Shown: piece after piece, positions 8,163 through 15,859 of the stretch
Layout of the letters: each line of letters starts with the position of its first letter
Position numbering within the stretch: the first letter of the stretch is position 1
Notes under the pieces: generated by a model
The model's input: only the letters and a program-made list of their open reading frames with translations
The model's database searches: none
What the model was told of the DNA's origin: nothing
Source: Clostridia bacterium
GTDB lineage: Bacteria > Bacillota > Clostridia > Lachnospirales > Lachnospiraceae
Assembly: GCA_910574475.1 (NCBI GenBank)
Contig: CAJTAT010000006.1
Span: 62,001-126,000, forward strand
Length of the DNA: 64,000 nt
Direction: 5' to 3'
Translations under genes and position numbers: made by a program

Positions 8163-10083
8163 TCTGTATAATAAAAATGAACATCTTGTAGGAAAACTAG
8201 AGTTTAAAGTATTTAAGACCCGCAAAGGGGAGGAGCGGATTCCTCAGGTGCTTTTGCCAATCTTCTACTCGACTGCTGCGGCACAGGTTACAGTGACTAT
8301 TGATGAAGAGGGAAATTTTCTGAAGGCGCTGCCAGTGCCTCCCAGTGATAAGCTGACCATGATTCCGGTGACAGAGAAATCGGGAAGCCGCACAGCCGGC
8401 ATAGAGCCTCATCCTTTCTGCGATAACATTAAATACTTGGCGGGAGACTATGGAACATTCAGCTCGCCGGGAAGCAAAGATTTTTCGGCCAATTATCGCT
8501 TGTATATAGAAGCTTTGGGAAGCTGGCATCGCTCTCCGTACAGCCATAAAAAAGTAGACACTCTCTATGCATATCTGCAAAAAGGAACCCTGATTTCCGA
8601 TCTGGTCTCCAGTGATGTGATAAAGCTGGATGAACAGGGGAAGATGCTGGAAAAAGAAAAAATACAAAATGTAGATCAGACAGACGCTTTTGTAAGATTT
8701 GTCATCAGGGAAACCTATGATTCTGAGGCTGATATTTTAAGGAACGAAGACGGAGGCTATTCCTCAGAATGTTGGCAGGACAGAACGCTCCAGGATGCGT
8801 ATATCAGCTATTATCGTTCCATTTTGCAGGAAAAGGATCTCTGCTATCTGACGGGAGAGTATGTCCCTGTCACCTACCTTCAGCCTAAAAAGATCAGAAA
8901 TGAGGGGGATGGCGCCAAACTTATTTCCTCCAATGACGAAACGAATTTTACGTTCCGCGGAAGATTTAACGATAAAAAGCAGGCTTTTGCAATCGGATAT
9001 GAAGCCTCTCAAAAGTTTCATAATGCATTAAAATGGATTATTCGAAAGCAGGGGTCTTATTGGGACGGATTTTGTATCGTGGTATGGGAGTCCAATCTGA
9101 AGAAGATTCCAGAATTAAGTGCGGATACAGATGATATTTATTCAGAATGGGAAGAAGAGGAGCAGTATCAGGGCACAGGAGAGGGAAAGGCAAGCAGATT
9201 CCGGGCGGCCCTCCAGGGCTATGGAAAAAAGCTGGATGAGATGTCAAAGGTTGTGATACTGGCATTTGACGCGGCGACCACGGGCAGGCTGTCTATGCTG
9301 GAACAAAATCAGCTGGAAACGAGCAGATATCTGGCCAATATACAGCACTGGCATGAAAGCTGTAAATGGCAGCAGGTGAAATATAAAGACTCTCATCTGT
9401 ATCGGTATGAAGGAATGGCTGGAATCAGGGACATCGCGGAAGTGCTTTACGGCACAGAGCAGAATGGAGTCTTAACTGTCGCCAATAAAAAGATATATGG
9501 AGAAGTGTACAGGCGGATATATTCCTGTATTTCAGACAGAAGAAGAATTCCTGTAGATATGGTAAGGCTGGCTGTGCAGAGAGCTTCGTTACCTATTATC
9601 TATGAAAAGCGTTACAATTGGGAGCGGATCCTGTCTGTGGCCTGTTCCTTTGTAAAAAAAGAGCGGCAGGAGAGAAAAAAGGAGGTATGGAATTTGGCAC
9701 TAAATGAGACAAGCAAGGATAGGAGCTATCTATATGGGAGACTGCTGGCAGTGGCCGACAGAATTGAGCGACGGACTTTTGACCGTGAGGAGGATGAAAA
9801 AAGGGCCACCAATGCAGATCGCTATATGAATGTCTTTTCACAGCGCCCTTATGAGACATGGCAGATCATTGAAAAACGGATACAGCCTTATTATTTGAAG
9901 CTTGATATTCAGGAGAGAAATACCTATAAAAAGCTTTTGGATCAGATCTATGAGCTGTTTGACGAAGAGAGCTTCGCAGACAACCGAAAATTAGAGGGAC
10001 TTTATTTATTGGGATACCACAGTCAATCTTATGTTTTGAAATATGGAAACAAGAAAGAGGAAAAGGAGGAGACACATGAGTAG
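8137..10083 (+). CDS. cas8c: Cas8c (Csd1) large subunit of type I-C Cascade
   Basis: Large subunit of 648 residues that recognises the PAM and helps open target DNA in type I-C Cascade. It is recognisable as Csd1 by its size, position between cas5 and cas7, and blocks such as [20 protein letters not shown] (about 252-271) and [14 protein letters not shown] (near 280). GTG at 8137 is preceded by GGGGAGGAGGGAG; a TTG at 8116 is possible but lies in front of that site. A Cas11-like small subunit may be translated from inside the 3' part of this gene in type I-C systems; I could not fix an internal start. The stop overlaps cas7. Confidence 0.95.
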   Translation: MNLVQEVFDLYNKNEHLVGKLEFKVFKTRKGEERIPQVLLPIFYSTAAAQVTVTIDEEGNFLKALPVPPSDKLTMIPVTEKSGSRTAGIEPHPFCDNIKYLAGDYGTFSSPGSKDFSANYRLYIEALGSWHRSPYSHKKVDTLYAYLQKGTLISDLVSSDVIKLDEQGKMLEKEKIQNVDQTDAFVRFVIRETYDSEADILRNEDGGYSSECWQDRTLQDAYISYYRSILQEKDLCYLTGEYVPVTYLQPKKIRNEGDGAKLISSNDETNFTFRGRFNDKKQAFAIGYEASQKFHNALKWIIRKQGSYWDGFCIVVWESNLKKIPELSADTDDIYSEWEEEEQYQGTGEGKASRFRAALQGYGKKLDEMSKVVILAFDAATTGRLSMLEQNQLETSRYLANIQHWHESCKWQQVKYKDSHLYRYEGMAGIRDIAEVLYGTEQNGVLTVANKKIYGEVYRRIYSCISDRRRIPVDMVRLAVQRASLPIIYEKRYNWERILSVACSFVKKERQERKKEVWNLALNETSKDRSYLYGRLLAVADRIERRTFDREEDEKRATNADRYMNVFSQRPYETWQIIEKRIQPYYLKLDIQERNTYKKLLDQIYELFDEESFADNRKLEGLYLLGYHSQSYVLKYGNKKEEKEETHE

Positions 10084-10930
10084 CTTAACAGGAAAAATTG
10101 ATTTTGCAGTGATTGTTTCTGCAACAAATGCCAATCCGAATGGAGATCCCTTAAATGGAAACCGTCCCAGAGAGAATTATGATGGCTATGGAGAAATATC
10201 TGATGTGTGCATCAAGAGGAAGATTCGGAACCGTTTTCAGGATATGGGCCACAAAATCTTTGTTCAGTCAGATGATCGTTCCGATGATGGGTATAAGAGC
10301 CTCAAAGATAGAGCGGAAGGCTGTAAAGAATTAAATACAGAGATCGGGAAAGGGAAGAAGGCCAACCGCGATGTATGCAGCGAAATAGCATGCAGAGAAT
10401 GGCTGGACGTGAGAGCTTTTGGACAGGTGTTTGCATTTAAAGGAGTCGACGTCTCCCTGGGAATCCGGGGGCCGGTATCCATTCATCAGGCGGTCAGCAT
10501 TTCCCCTGTGGATATTATCAGCATGCAGATAACAAAAAGTGTCAACAGTGAGTCAAAAGATAGCAGAGCATCTGATACTATGGGAACCAAACACCGGATT
10601 GAGTTTGGATTGTATCTTATAAAAGGAAGCGTCAGTGTACAGCTTGCAGAAAAGACTGGGTTTTCCCAGGAGGATGCAGAAGCTCTGAAAGAAGCATTGA
10701 AAACCTTATTTGAAAACGACGCTTCCGCTGCCCGGCCGGAGGGGAGCATGGAGGTGTGCAGAGTCTACTGGTGGCAGCATAAGGAGAAGACACCGGCAGT
10801 CTCCACTGCAAAGATTTTCAGGAGCATCCACATTCAGGAAAATATAGAGAGACCCAAATCCCTCCAGGATTATACGATTACACTGGACTCCCTGGATTGT
10901 GTGGCCCCGGAGGTATTTGAACTTGTATAA
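10076..10930 (+). CDS. cas7: Cas7 (Csd2) backbone subunit of type I-C Cascade
   Basis: RAMP-fold protein of 284 residues; several copies coat the crRNA spacer. The signature opening is present: FAVIVSATNANPNGDPLNG, followed by NRPRENYDGYGEISDVCIKR. The central region has DVRAFGQVFAFKG and GIRGPVSIHQAVS, typical of Csd2. ATG at 10076 has AAAAGGAGG upstream and overlaps the cas8c stop. A longer frame from 10043 would add only Arg/Lys-rich residues encoded inside cas8c. The stop overlaps the cas4 start. Confidence 0.96.
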   Translation: MSSLTGKIDFAVIVSATNANPNGDPLNGNRPRENYDGYGEISDVCIKRKIRNRFQDMGHKIFVQSDDRSDDGYKSLKDRAEGCKELNTEIGKGKKANRDVCSEIACREWLDVRAFGQVFAFKGVDVSLGIRGPVSIHQAVSISPVDIISMQITKSVNSESKDSRASDTMGTKHRIEFGLYLIKGSVSVQLAEKTGFSQEDAEALKEALKTLFENDASAARPEGSMEVCRVYWWQHKEKTPAVSTAKIFRSIHIQENIERPKSLQDYTITLDSLDCVAPEVFELV

Positions 10931-11582
10931 GGAAGAGGATTATCTTCAACTTTCAGGAATTCAGCACTTTGCATTTTGCAGGCGGCAGTGGGCACTGGCG
11001 TATATTGAATTACAGTGGAAAGAAAATGTGAGAACGGTGGAGGGAAGGCTGCTGCACGAGAAAGCCCATGATATCGGCAGTACAGAAAAGCGCGGAGATG
11101 TGACTATCAGCCGGGCAATGCCTGTTCACTCCCGGGAGCTGGGAATCAGCGGAGAGTGTGATGTGGTAGAGTTTCATCGCTCTGAAAACGGCATTTCTCT
11201 GATGGGAAGAGAGGGGCTGTACACCGTTGTTCCGATAGAATACAAACGCGGCTCGCCCAAAGAGACAGACATTGATATTCTTCAGCTGACCTCTCAGGCT
11301 CTGTGCCTGGAAGAAATGCTTTGCTGTGAGATTCCATATGGATTCTTATACTATGGAGAGACGAGACACCGGAAGAAAATCATGTTCGATCCTGCTGTAC
11401 GCGAAAAAGTGGGCGTTCTGTGGAAAGAGATGCATGAATACTATGAGCGGAAATATACGCCAAAGGTAAAGAGGAAGAAAAGCTGTAATGCATGTTCCCT
11501 GCAAGATATTTGTCTTCCCGTTTTAATGAAAAATACTTCAGTAAAACATTATATCGATCAGGCGCTGGAGGAGGATGAATGA
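10923..11582 (+). CDS. cas4: Cas4 exonuclease of the adaptation module
   Basis: RecB-like Fe-S nuclease of 219 residues that trims prespacers and sets PAM orientation with Cas1-Cas2. Seen: LQLSGIQHFAFCRRQWAL at the start (first cluster cysteine), the nuclease core GISGECDVVEFH and VVPIEYKRG (Asp, Glu-Tyr-Lys), and the C-terminal cysteines CNACSLQDIC. The start is taken as TTG 10923 (MYKEEDYLQLSG), 9 bases after CGGAGG and matching the usual Cas4 N-terminus. TTG 10917 and GTG 10899 are alternatives. It overlaps cas7 by 8 bases and cas1 by 4. Confidence 0.93.
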   Translation: MYKEEDYLQLSGIQHFAFCRRQWALAYIELQWKENVRTVEGRLLHEKAHDIGSTEKRGDVTISRAMPVHSRELGISGECDVVEFHRSENGISLMGREGLYTVVPIEYKRGSPKETDIDILQLTSQALCLEEMLCCEIPYGFLYYGETRHRKKIMFDPAVREKVGVLWKEMHEYYERKYTPKVKRKKSCNACSLQDICLPVLMKNTSVKHYIDQALEEDE

Positions 11583-12610
11583 AAAGGCTCTTAAATACAC
11601 TGTATATTACATCTACAGATAGATATCTTTCTTTAGATGGAGAAAATGTAGTAGTCTTGTCAGGAAAAGAGGAGATTGGCAGAGTTCCACTGCACAACCT
11701 AGAGGGAATTGTAACTTTTGGCTACACAGGAGCAAGCCCCGCTCTGATGGGGGCTTGCGCTCAGAGGAATATTTCTCTCATATTCCTTTCAGGCTCTGGG
11801 AAATTTCTTGCAAGAGTATCAGGAGGGGTCCGTGGAAATGTCACCCTTCGCAAGGAGCAATACCGCCTGAGTGAGGACAAAGAAGAAAGTATCCAGATTG
11901 CAAGAAACTTTATAACAGGAAAAGTATTTAACTGTAGATGGATCTTGGAGAGAGCGACCAGAGATTATCCCCTGCGTCTGGATGTGGAAAAATTAAAGCA
12001 AAAATCCACGTTTATGGCGGAATCTCTCACAAAAATTCGTAAATGCGATGACGCAGGGAGTTTGCTGGGATTAGAAGGAGAGGCCGCGTCTATTTACTTT
12101 TCCGTATTTGATGATATGATTTTACAACAGAAGGATGCATTTTGCTTTCAAGGACGAAATAAACGACCTCCATTGGATAATGTAAATGCAATGCTTTCAT
12201 TTACATATACATTGCTGGCAGGAATGTGCGCATCGGCCCTGGAAACAGTTGGCTTGGATCCGTATGTAGGATTCTTTCATACAGATCGCCCTGGAAGAAT
12301 ATCTTTAGCATTGGATTTGATGGAAGAGCTGCGTGGCGTCATGGCAGACAGATTTGTACTGACGATGATTAATAAAAGGATTTTAGATGGCTCCTGCTTT
12401 TTCCAAAAAGAAAACGGGGCAGTCGTTATGACAGATGAGGCCAGAAAAACATTTCTTTCTCATTGGCAAAATAAGAAGAAGGAAGTGATCAAACATCCTT
12501 TTATAAATGAAAAAGTAGAATGGGGAGTTGTGCCGCATGTTCAGGCAATGCTTCTGGCCCGGTATATACGCGGCGATTTGGATGAGTACCCGCCTTTTTT
12601 ATGGAAGTAG
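11579..12610 (+). CDS. cas1: Cas1 integrase
   Basis: Spacer integrase of 343 residues, acting with Cas2. Metal-binding residues can be placed at the glutamate in LLGLEGEAAS (near 163-167), the histidine in VGFFHTDRPGR (near 233) and the aspartate of LALDLMEELR (near 247). The N-terminal beta domain and linker are of normal length. ATG overlaps the cas4 stop (ATGA), so the adaptation genes are translationally coupled. Nothing suggests inactivation. Confidence 0.97.
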   Translation: MKRLLNTLYITSTDRYLSLDGENVVVLSGKEEIGRVPLHNLEGIVTFGYTGASPALMGACAQRNISLIFLSGSGKFLARVSGGVRGNVTLRKEQYRLSEDKEESIQIARNFITGKVFNCRWILERATRDYPLRLDVEKLKQKSTFMAESLTKIRKCDDAGSLLGLEGEAASIYFSVFDDMILQQKDAFCFQGRNKRPPLDNVNAMLSFTYTLLAGMCASALETVGLDPYVGFFHTDRPGRISLALDLMEELRGVMADRFVLTMINKRILDGSCFFQKENGAVVMTDEARKTFLSHWQNKKKEVIKHPFINEKVEWGVVPHVQAMLLARYIRGDLDEYPPFLWK

Positions 12611-12623
12611 GTGATAAATCAAA

Positions 12624-12914
12624 ATGCTGGTATTGATCACATATGATGTAAATACAGAGACAGAGGCTGGCAAAAGGCGCCTGCGAAAAGTGGCCAAGCA
12701 ATGTGTAAATTATGGGCAAAGAGTTCAGAACTCTGTTTTTGAATGTAATATGGATGCGGCAAAATGCCGTCAGGTAAAAGCGATTCTGGAGGATTTGATT
12801 GATAAAAATGTGGACAGCCTTCGCTTTTACTATCTTGGAGACCACTATAAAAATAAAGTAGAGCATATTGGGGCAAAAGCTGGGTTTGATGTGACAAAGC
12901 CCTTAATGTTTTAG
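12624..12914 (+). CDS. cas2: Cas2
   Basis: Small ferredoxin-fold protein of 96 residues that bridges Cas1 dimers during spacer capture. It opens MLVLITYDVNTETEAGKRRL with the conserved aspartate at about residue 8, then YGQRVQNSVFEC, the usual Cas2 dimer edge. AGGTGAT lies upstream of the ATG. It ends the cas operon and is followed at once by the CRISPR leader. Confidence 0.96.
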   Translation: MLVLITYDVNTETEAGKRRLRKVAKQCVNYGQRVQNSVFECNMDAAKCRQVKAILEDLIDKNVDSLRFYYLGDHYKNKVEHIGAKAGFDVTKPLMF

Positions 12915-13111
12915 AACGGTTTGCTTTCACGACAAGTGATAATGATGTGGTGCGAATATTATGTGAACATAAAAGGTGTGGGAGATTCGCACTTGTGTAT
13001 TAAGGAGATTCAGAGGTTTTTAGATAGATAGGAATGTTTTTGTAATGCTGATTTTGTATATTATGTACAATTTATGATTAGAATAACAAGGTGAATTTGT
13101 ATGTAATTGCG
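12915..13111 (+). promoter_or_regulatory. CRISPR leader
   Basis: 197 AT-rich non-coding bases between cas2 and the first repeat. They contain an inverted repeat GTGCGAAT (12950-12957) / ATTCGCAC (12985-12992), possibly an integration or transcription signal. The leader must be on this side because repeat decay occurs at the far end of the array. New spacers should therefore enter at about 13112. Confidence 0.85.
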
Positions 13112-15324
13112 GTCTCCGCCCTTGTGGCGGAGTGGATTGAAATTTTTTGGCCGGATCCTCTTATATCTTCCCGGAAGGTCTCCGCCCTTGTGGCGGAGTG
13201 GATTGAAATGATAATGTGCAAGTGGAACTGACACAGGGCGCAAGTCTCCGCCCTTGTGGCGGAGTGGATTGAAATTCTTTTCATAGGGAGGTGAGGGAAG
13301 TGAGAAAGAGGTCTCCGCCCTTGTGGCGGAGTGGATTGAAATATGTACCAAGTCGTTTTCCATATAAGTTGCGCTGTCTCCGCCCTTGTGGCGGAGTGGA
13401 TTGAAATCCTCCCCTTATTCAGCTTGTGCCGGATTCCTACAGTCTCCGCCCTTGTGGCGGAGTGGATTGAAATAAAGACTGGTACAGAGAAAAGATTATT
13501 GAGATGGTGTCTCCGCCCTTGTGGCGGAGTGGATTGAAATGCCCAGGCGGCATCAGATCTTTTATCGGGCCTCTTGTCTCCGCCCTTGTGGCGGAGTGGA
13601 TTGAAATACAACGACAACGAGCGTTTCAAAAACTCAGTAGACGTCTCCGCCCTTGTGGCGGAGTGGATTGAAATGGTGATGTGTATGCGGTGATTCCGAA
13701 CTTTCAGCCGTCTCCGCCCTTGTGGCGGAGTGGATTGAAATTGTTTGGTGGAAAGTCGAGAGGTGGACTAAATTTGTCTCCGCCCTTGTGGCGGAGTGGA
13801 TTGAAATACCTCTTCAAGCTCCCTACCAACTGTAGTCCGTTCGTCTCCGCCCTTGTGGCGGAGTGGATTGAAATATGATGCTTAATCCGTCCTCCTCATC
13901 CTGATACCGTCTCCGCCCTTGTGGCGGAGTGGATTGAAATACCCCTTCCGCCGCGACGACTTCTACCGAGGATTGTCTCCGCCCTTGTGGCGGAGTGGAT
14001 TGAAATGTTCCACTAAGTCCTCGTATTTTGCCAGTCGTTCGTCTCCGCCCTTGTGGCGGAGTGGATTGAAATTGGATGTATATGGGATACGGCCGCTTAA
14101 GGTTGGTCTCCGCCCTTGTGGCGGAGTGGATTGAAATACCCATAAATAATATCACTTCCGGCCGCAGATGAGTCTCCGCCCTTGTGGCGGAGTGGATTGA
14201 AATTGATTTAATATTCCCGTAATATGAAATGATAGCGGTCTCCGCCCTTGTGGCGGAGTGGATTGAAATAAAGCTCCCTCCATTATAATTATACCTGTCC
14301 AGCGTCTCCGCCCTTGTGGCGGAGTGGATTGAAATTATTCCATTAAATTCAAAAGGTCTGCTCATGATAGTCTCCGCCCTTGTGGCGGAGTGGATTGAAA
14401 TACAGTGCCAGCTAAAGTTGTGGTTGACAGTGATGGTCTCCGCCCTTGTGGCGGAGTGGATTGAAATGTGCAGAAGGGGATCATTACGCTAAGCGGAGAT
14501 AAGTCTCCGCCCTTGTGGCGGAGTGGATTGAAATACCTCCTCTCTATGCAGCATTTCTTAGAAGCTCGTCTCCGCCCTTGTGGCGGAGTGGATTGAAATA
14601 ATTGTTTTCCGTGGAAAAGATAATCCAGAAATGTCTCCGCCCTTGTGGCGGAGTGGATTGAAATAGAAGTAAGTAGGGCCTCTTCGGGGGCCTTTACCGT
14701 CTCCGCCCTTGTGGCGGAGTGGATTGAAATATGAGGTTACTGTGGCAACGTTTCCGGCCTATGGTCTCCGCCCTTGTGGCGGAGTGGATTGAAATGTTAC
14801 CAATAAAACGATAAAGTTCTCCTTCATAGTCTCCGCCCTTGTGGCGGAGTGGATTGAAATAAGGCTACGGCCTTAACCTTACGTTTTTACCGCCGTCTCC
14901 GCCCTTGTGGCGGAGTGGATTGAAATACCCCCCACACCCTCAAGTGACACTTAAGTGTATGTCTCCGCCCTTGTGGCGGAGTGGATTGAAATGCCATATT
15001 CTTTTCCTCTCTTTCTCATGCCTCTTGTCTCCGCCCTTGTGGCGGAGTGGATTGAAATGTCAACATTACAAGATGTCCGTTGGATGAATATAGTCTCCGC
15101 CCTTGTGGCGGAGTGGATTGAAATATTGCCTTGGAGCAGAGAAAGTAAGCCAAGTGTCGTCTCCGCCCTTGTGGCGGAGTGGATTGAAATATGTTGTTGA
15201 TTCCTTCGCCGTCCTGCGATATGGTCTCCGCCCTTGTGGCAGAGTGGATTGAAATAACATCACAGACGAGGTTGTAGACCGGTTAGAGGCACGCCTCCGC
15301 CCTTATGGCAAAAAAATTAAAATG
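13112..15324 (+). CRISPR. Type I-C CRISPR array, 34 repeats and 33 spacers
   Basis: The 32-base repeat begins GTCTCCGCCCTTGTGG and ends GGAGTGGATTGAAAT. CTCCGCC and GGCGGAG form a 7-bp hairpin around CTTGT, and the GTGGATTGAAA end is typical of type I-C. Repeats start at 13112, 13178, 13244, 13311, 13376, 13442 and so on every 65-67 bases to 15224. Spacers are 33-35 bases. Repeat 33 (15224) has one G-to-A change in GGCGGAG. Repeat 34 (15293-15324) is heavily degenerate and marks the leader-distal end. I saw no duplicated spacer and no obvious match to the rest of the window by eye. Open frames in the array are artefacts of the repeat. Confidence 0.98.
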
Positions 15325-15331
15325 GTATAAT

Positions 15332-15386
15332 AAAAAAGTACACTTTATGAGAGAAAAAGTTTTGTTCTCACAAAGTGTACTTTTTT
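15332..15386. terminator. Perfect 15-bp palindrome after the CRISPR array (copies 1 and 2 of a repeated element)
   Basis: AAAAAAGTACACTTT (15332-15346) is exactly complementary to 15372-15386. Pairing extends inward through TGAGA/TCTCA. A-runs and T-runs at the ends let it act as a bidirectional terminator for the array and for any leftward transcription. The same core, GTACACTTT followed by TGAGA, recurs at 15507. It may be derived from mobile-element ends. Confidence 0.7.
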
Positions 15387-15526
15387 ATTTTCTTATATCT
15401 ATAATACTATCGGCATGATTCTATCACAACATTAACTAATTTTGCAAGTTTTTTCTCACCTTTTTGAGAGATCTCTCTAAATTTTTCCTTTGATTTTACA
15501 TTCTATAAAAGTACACTTTTTGAGAA
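15365..15526. repeat. Inverted repeat pair around about 120 bp, candidate invertible switch
   Basis: The left arm (15365-15384) read in reverse complement is AAAAGTACACTTTGTGAGAA. The right arm (15507-15526) is AAAAGTACACTTTTTGAGAA, so 19 of 20 bases match. The 122 bases between (15385-15506) carry leftward promoter-like motifs. This geometry resembles promoter inversion elements of gut bacteria. No recombinase gene is present in the window, and an IS-remnant explanation remains open. Confidence 0.4.
15401..15447 (-). promoter_or_regulatory. Two overlapping minus-strand promoter-like motifs
   Basis: Minus strand: TTGCAA (15442-15447), 18-base spacer, TAGAAT (15418-15423); and TTGTGA (15424-15429), 17-base spacer, TATTAT (15401-15406). 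In the present orientation they point at the terminator palindrome and CRISPR array. Flipping the segment between the 20-bp inverted repeats would point them at the gene starting at 15860. Promoter activity is inferred, and AT-rich DNA gives chance matches. Confidence 0.35.
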
Positions 15527-15859
15527 TACATAAATATCAACAATACCCTTTCTTGATAAAGGGATGGAAGAAAAAACAGAAGGGATCATTCGAAGAGGTC
15601 TGTAAATAAATGGAATCGATAGATTGCATTTCACCGAAAGGATTGCAGAACGATTCATGATATAAAAAAGAAACGGCATTGGAAGGCAGGCAGAAGATAC
15701 CTGCGTATTGAGTATGCCAAGACCTTGTGAACATGCAAGGCATGAGGTAGCAGGGAGCGAAGCCGGGCAATATGATGTGTCCGGCATCAGCTAAGAAATA
15801 GTTGATCAATATATCTTATTATATAAAAGTTCATTTGGAAAGAAACTGAGAGGAGAAGC

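Larger units (their letters stand above)
15325..15859. other. Non-coding region between the CRISPR array and the sulfation cluster
   Basis: 535 bases with no credible gene. Its left part holds three copies of a 20-bp element, leftward promoter-like motifs and a perfect 12-bp palindrome GAGAGATCTCTC (15466-15477). The right part (15530-15800) may be decayed coding sequence: both strands show short frames broken by stops, none with a ribosome site and none recognisable. A GAGAGGAGAAGC ribosome site precedes the gene at 15860. Confidence 0.6.

Noticed and set aside
13061-15263. Many open frames on both strands inside the CRISPR array
   Set aside because: They consist of the translated repeat (for example SIHSATRAET or VSALVAEWIE) at a fixed period and have no ribosome sites.
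15503-15809. Minus-strand frames of 90-94 codons before the sulfotransferase gene
   Set aside because: No start signals, no recognisable sequence, antisense to equally broken plus-strand frames. Possible decayed IS DNA but no transposase motif.
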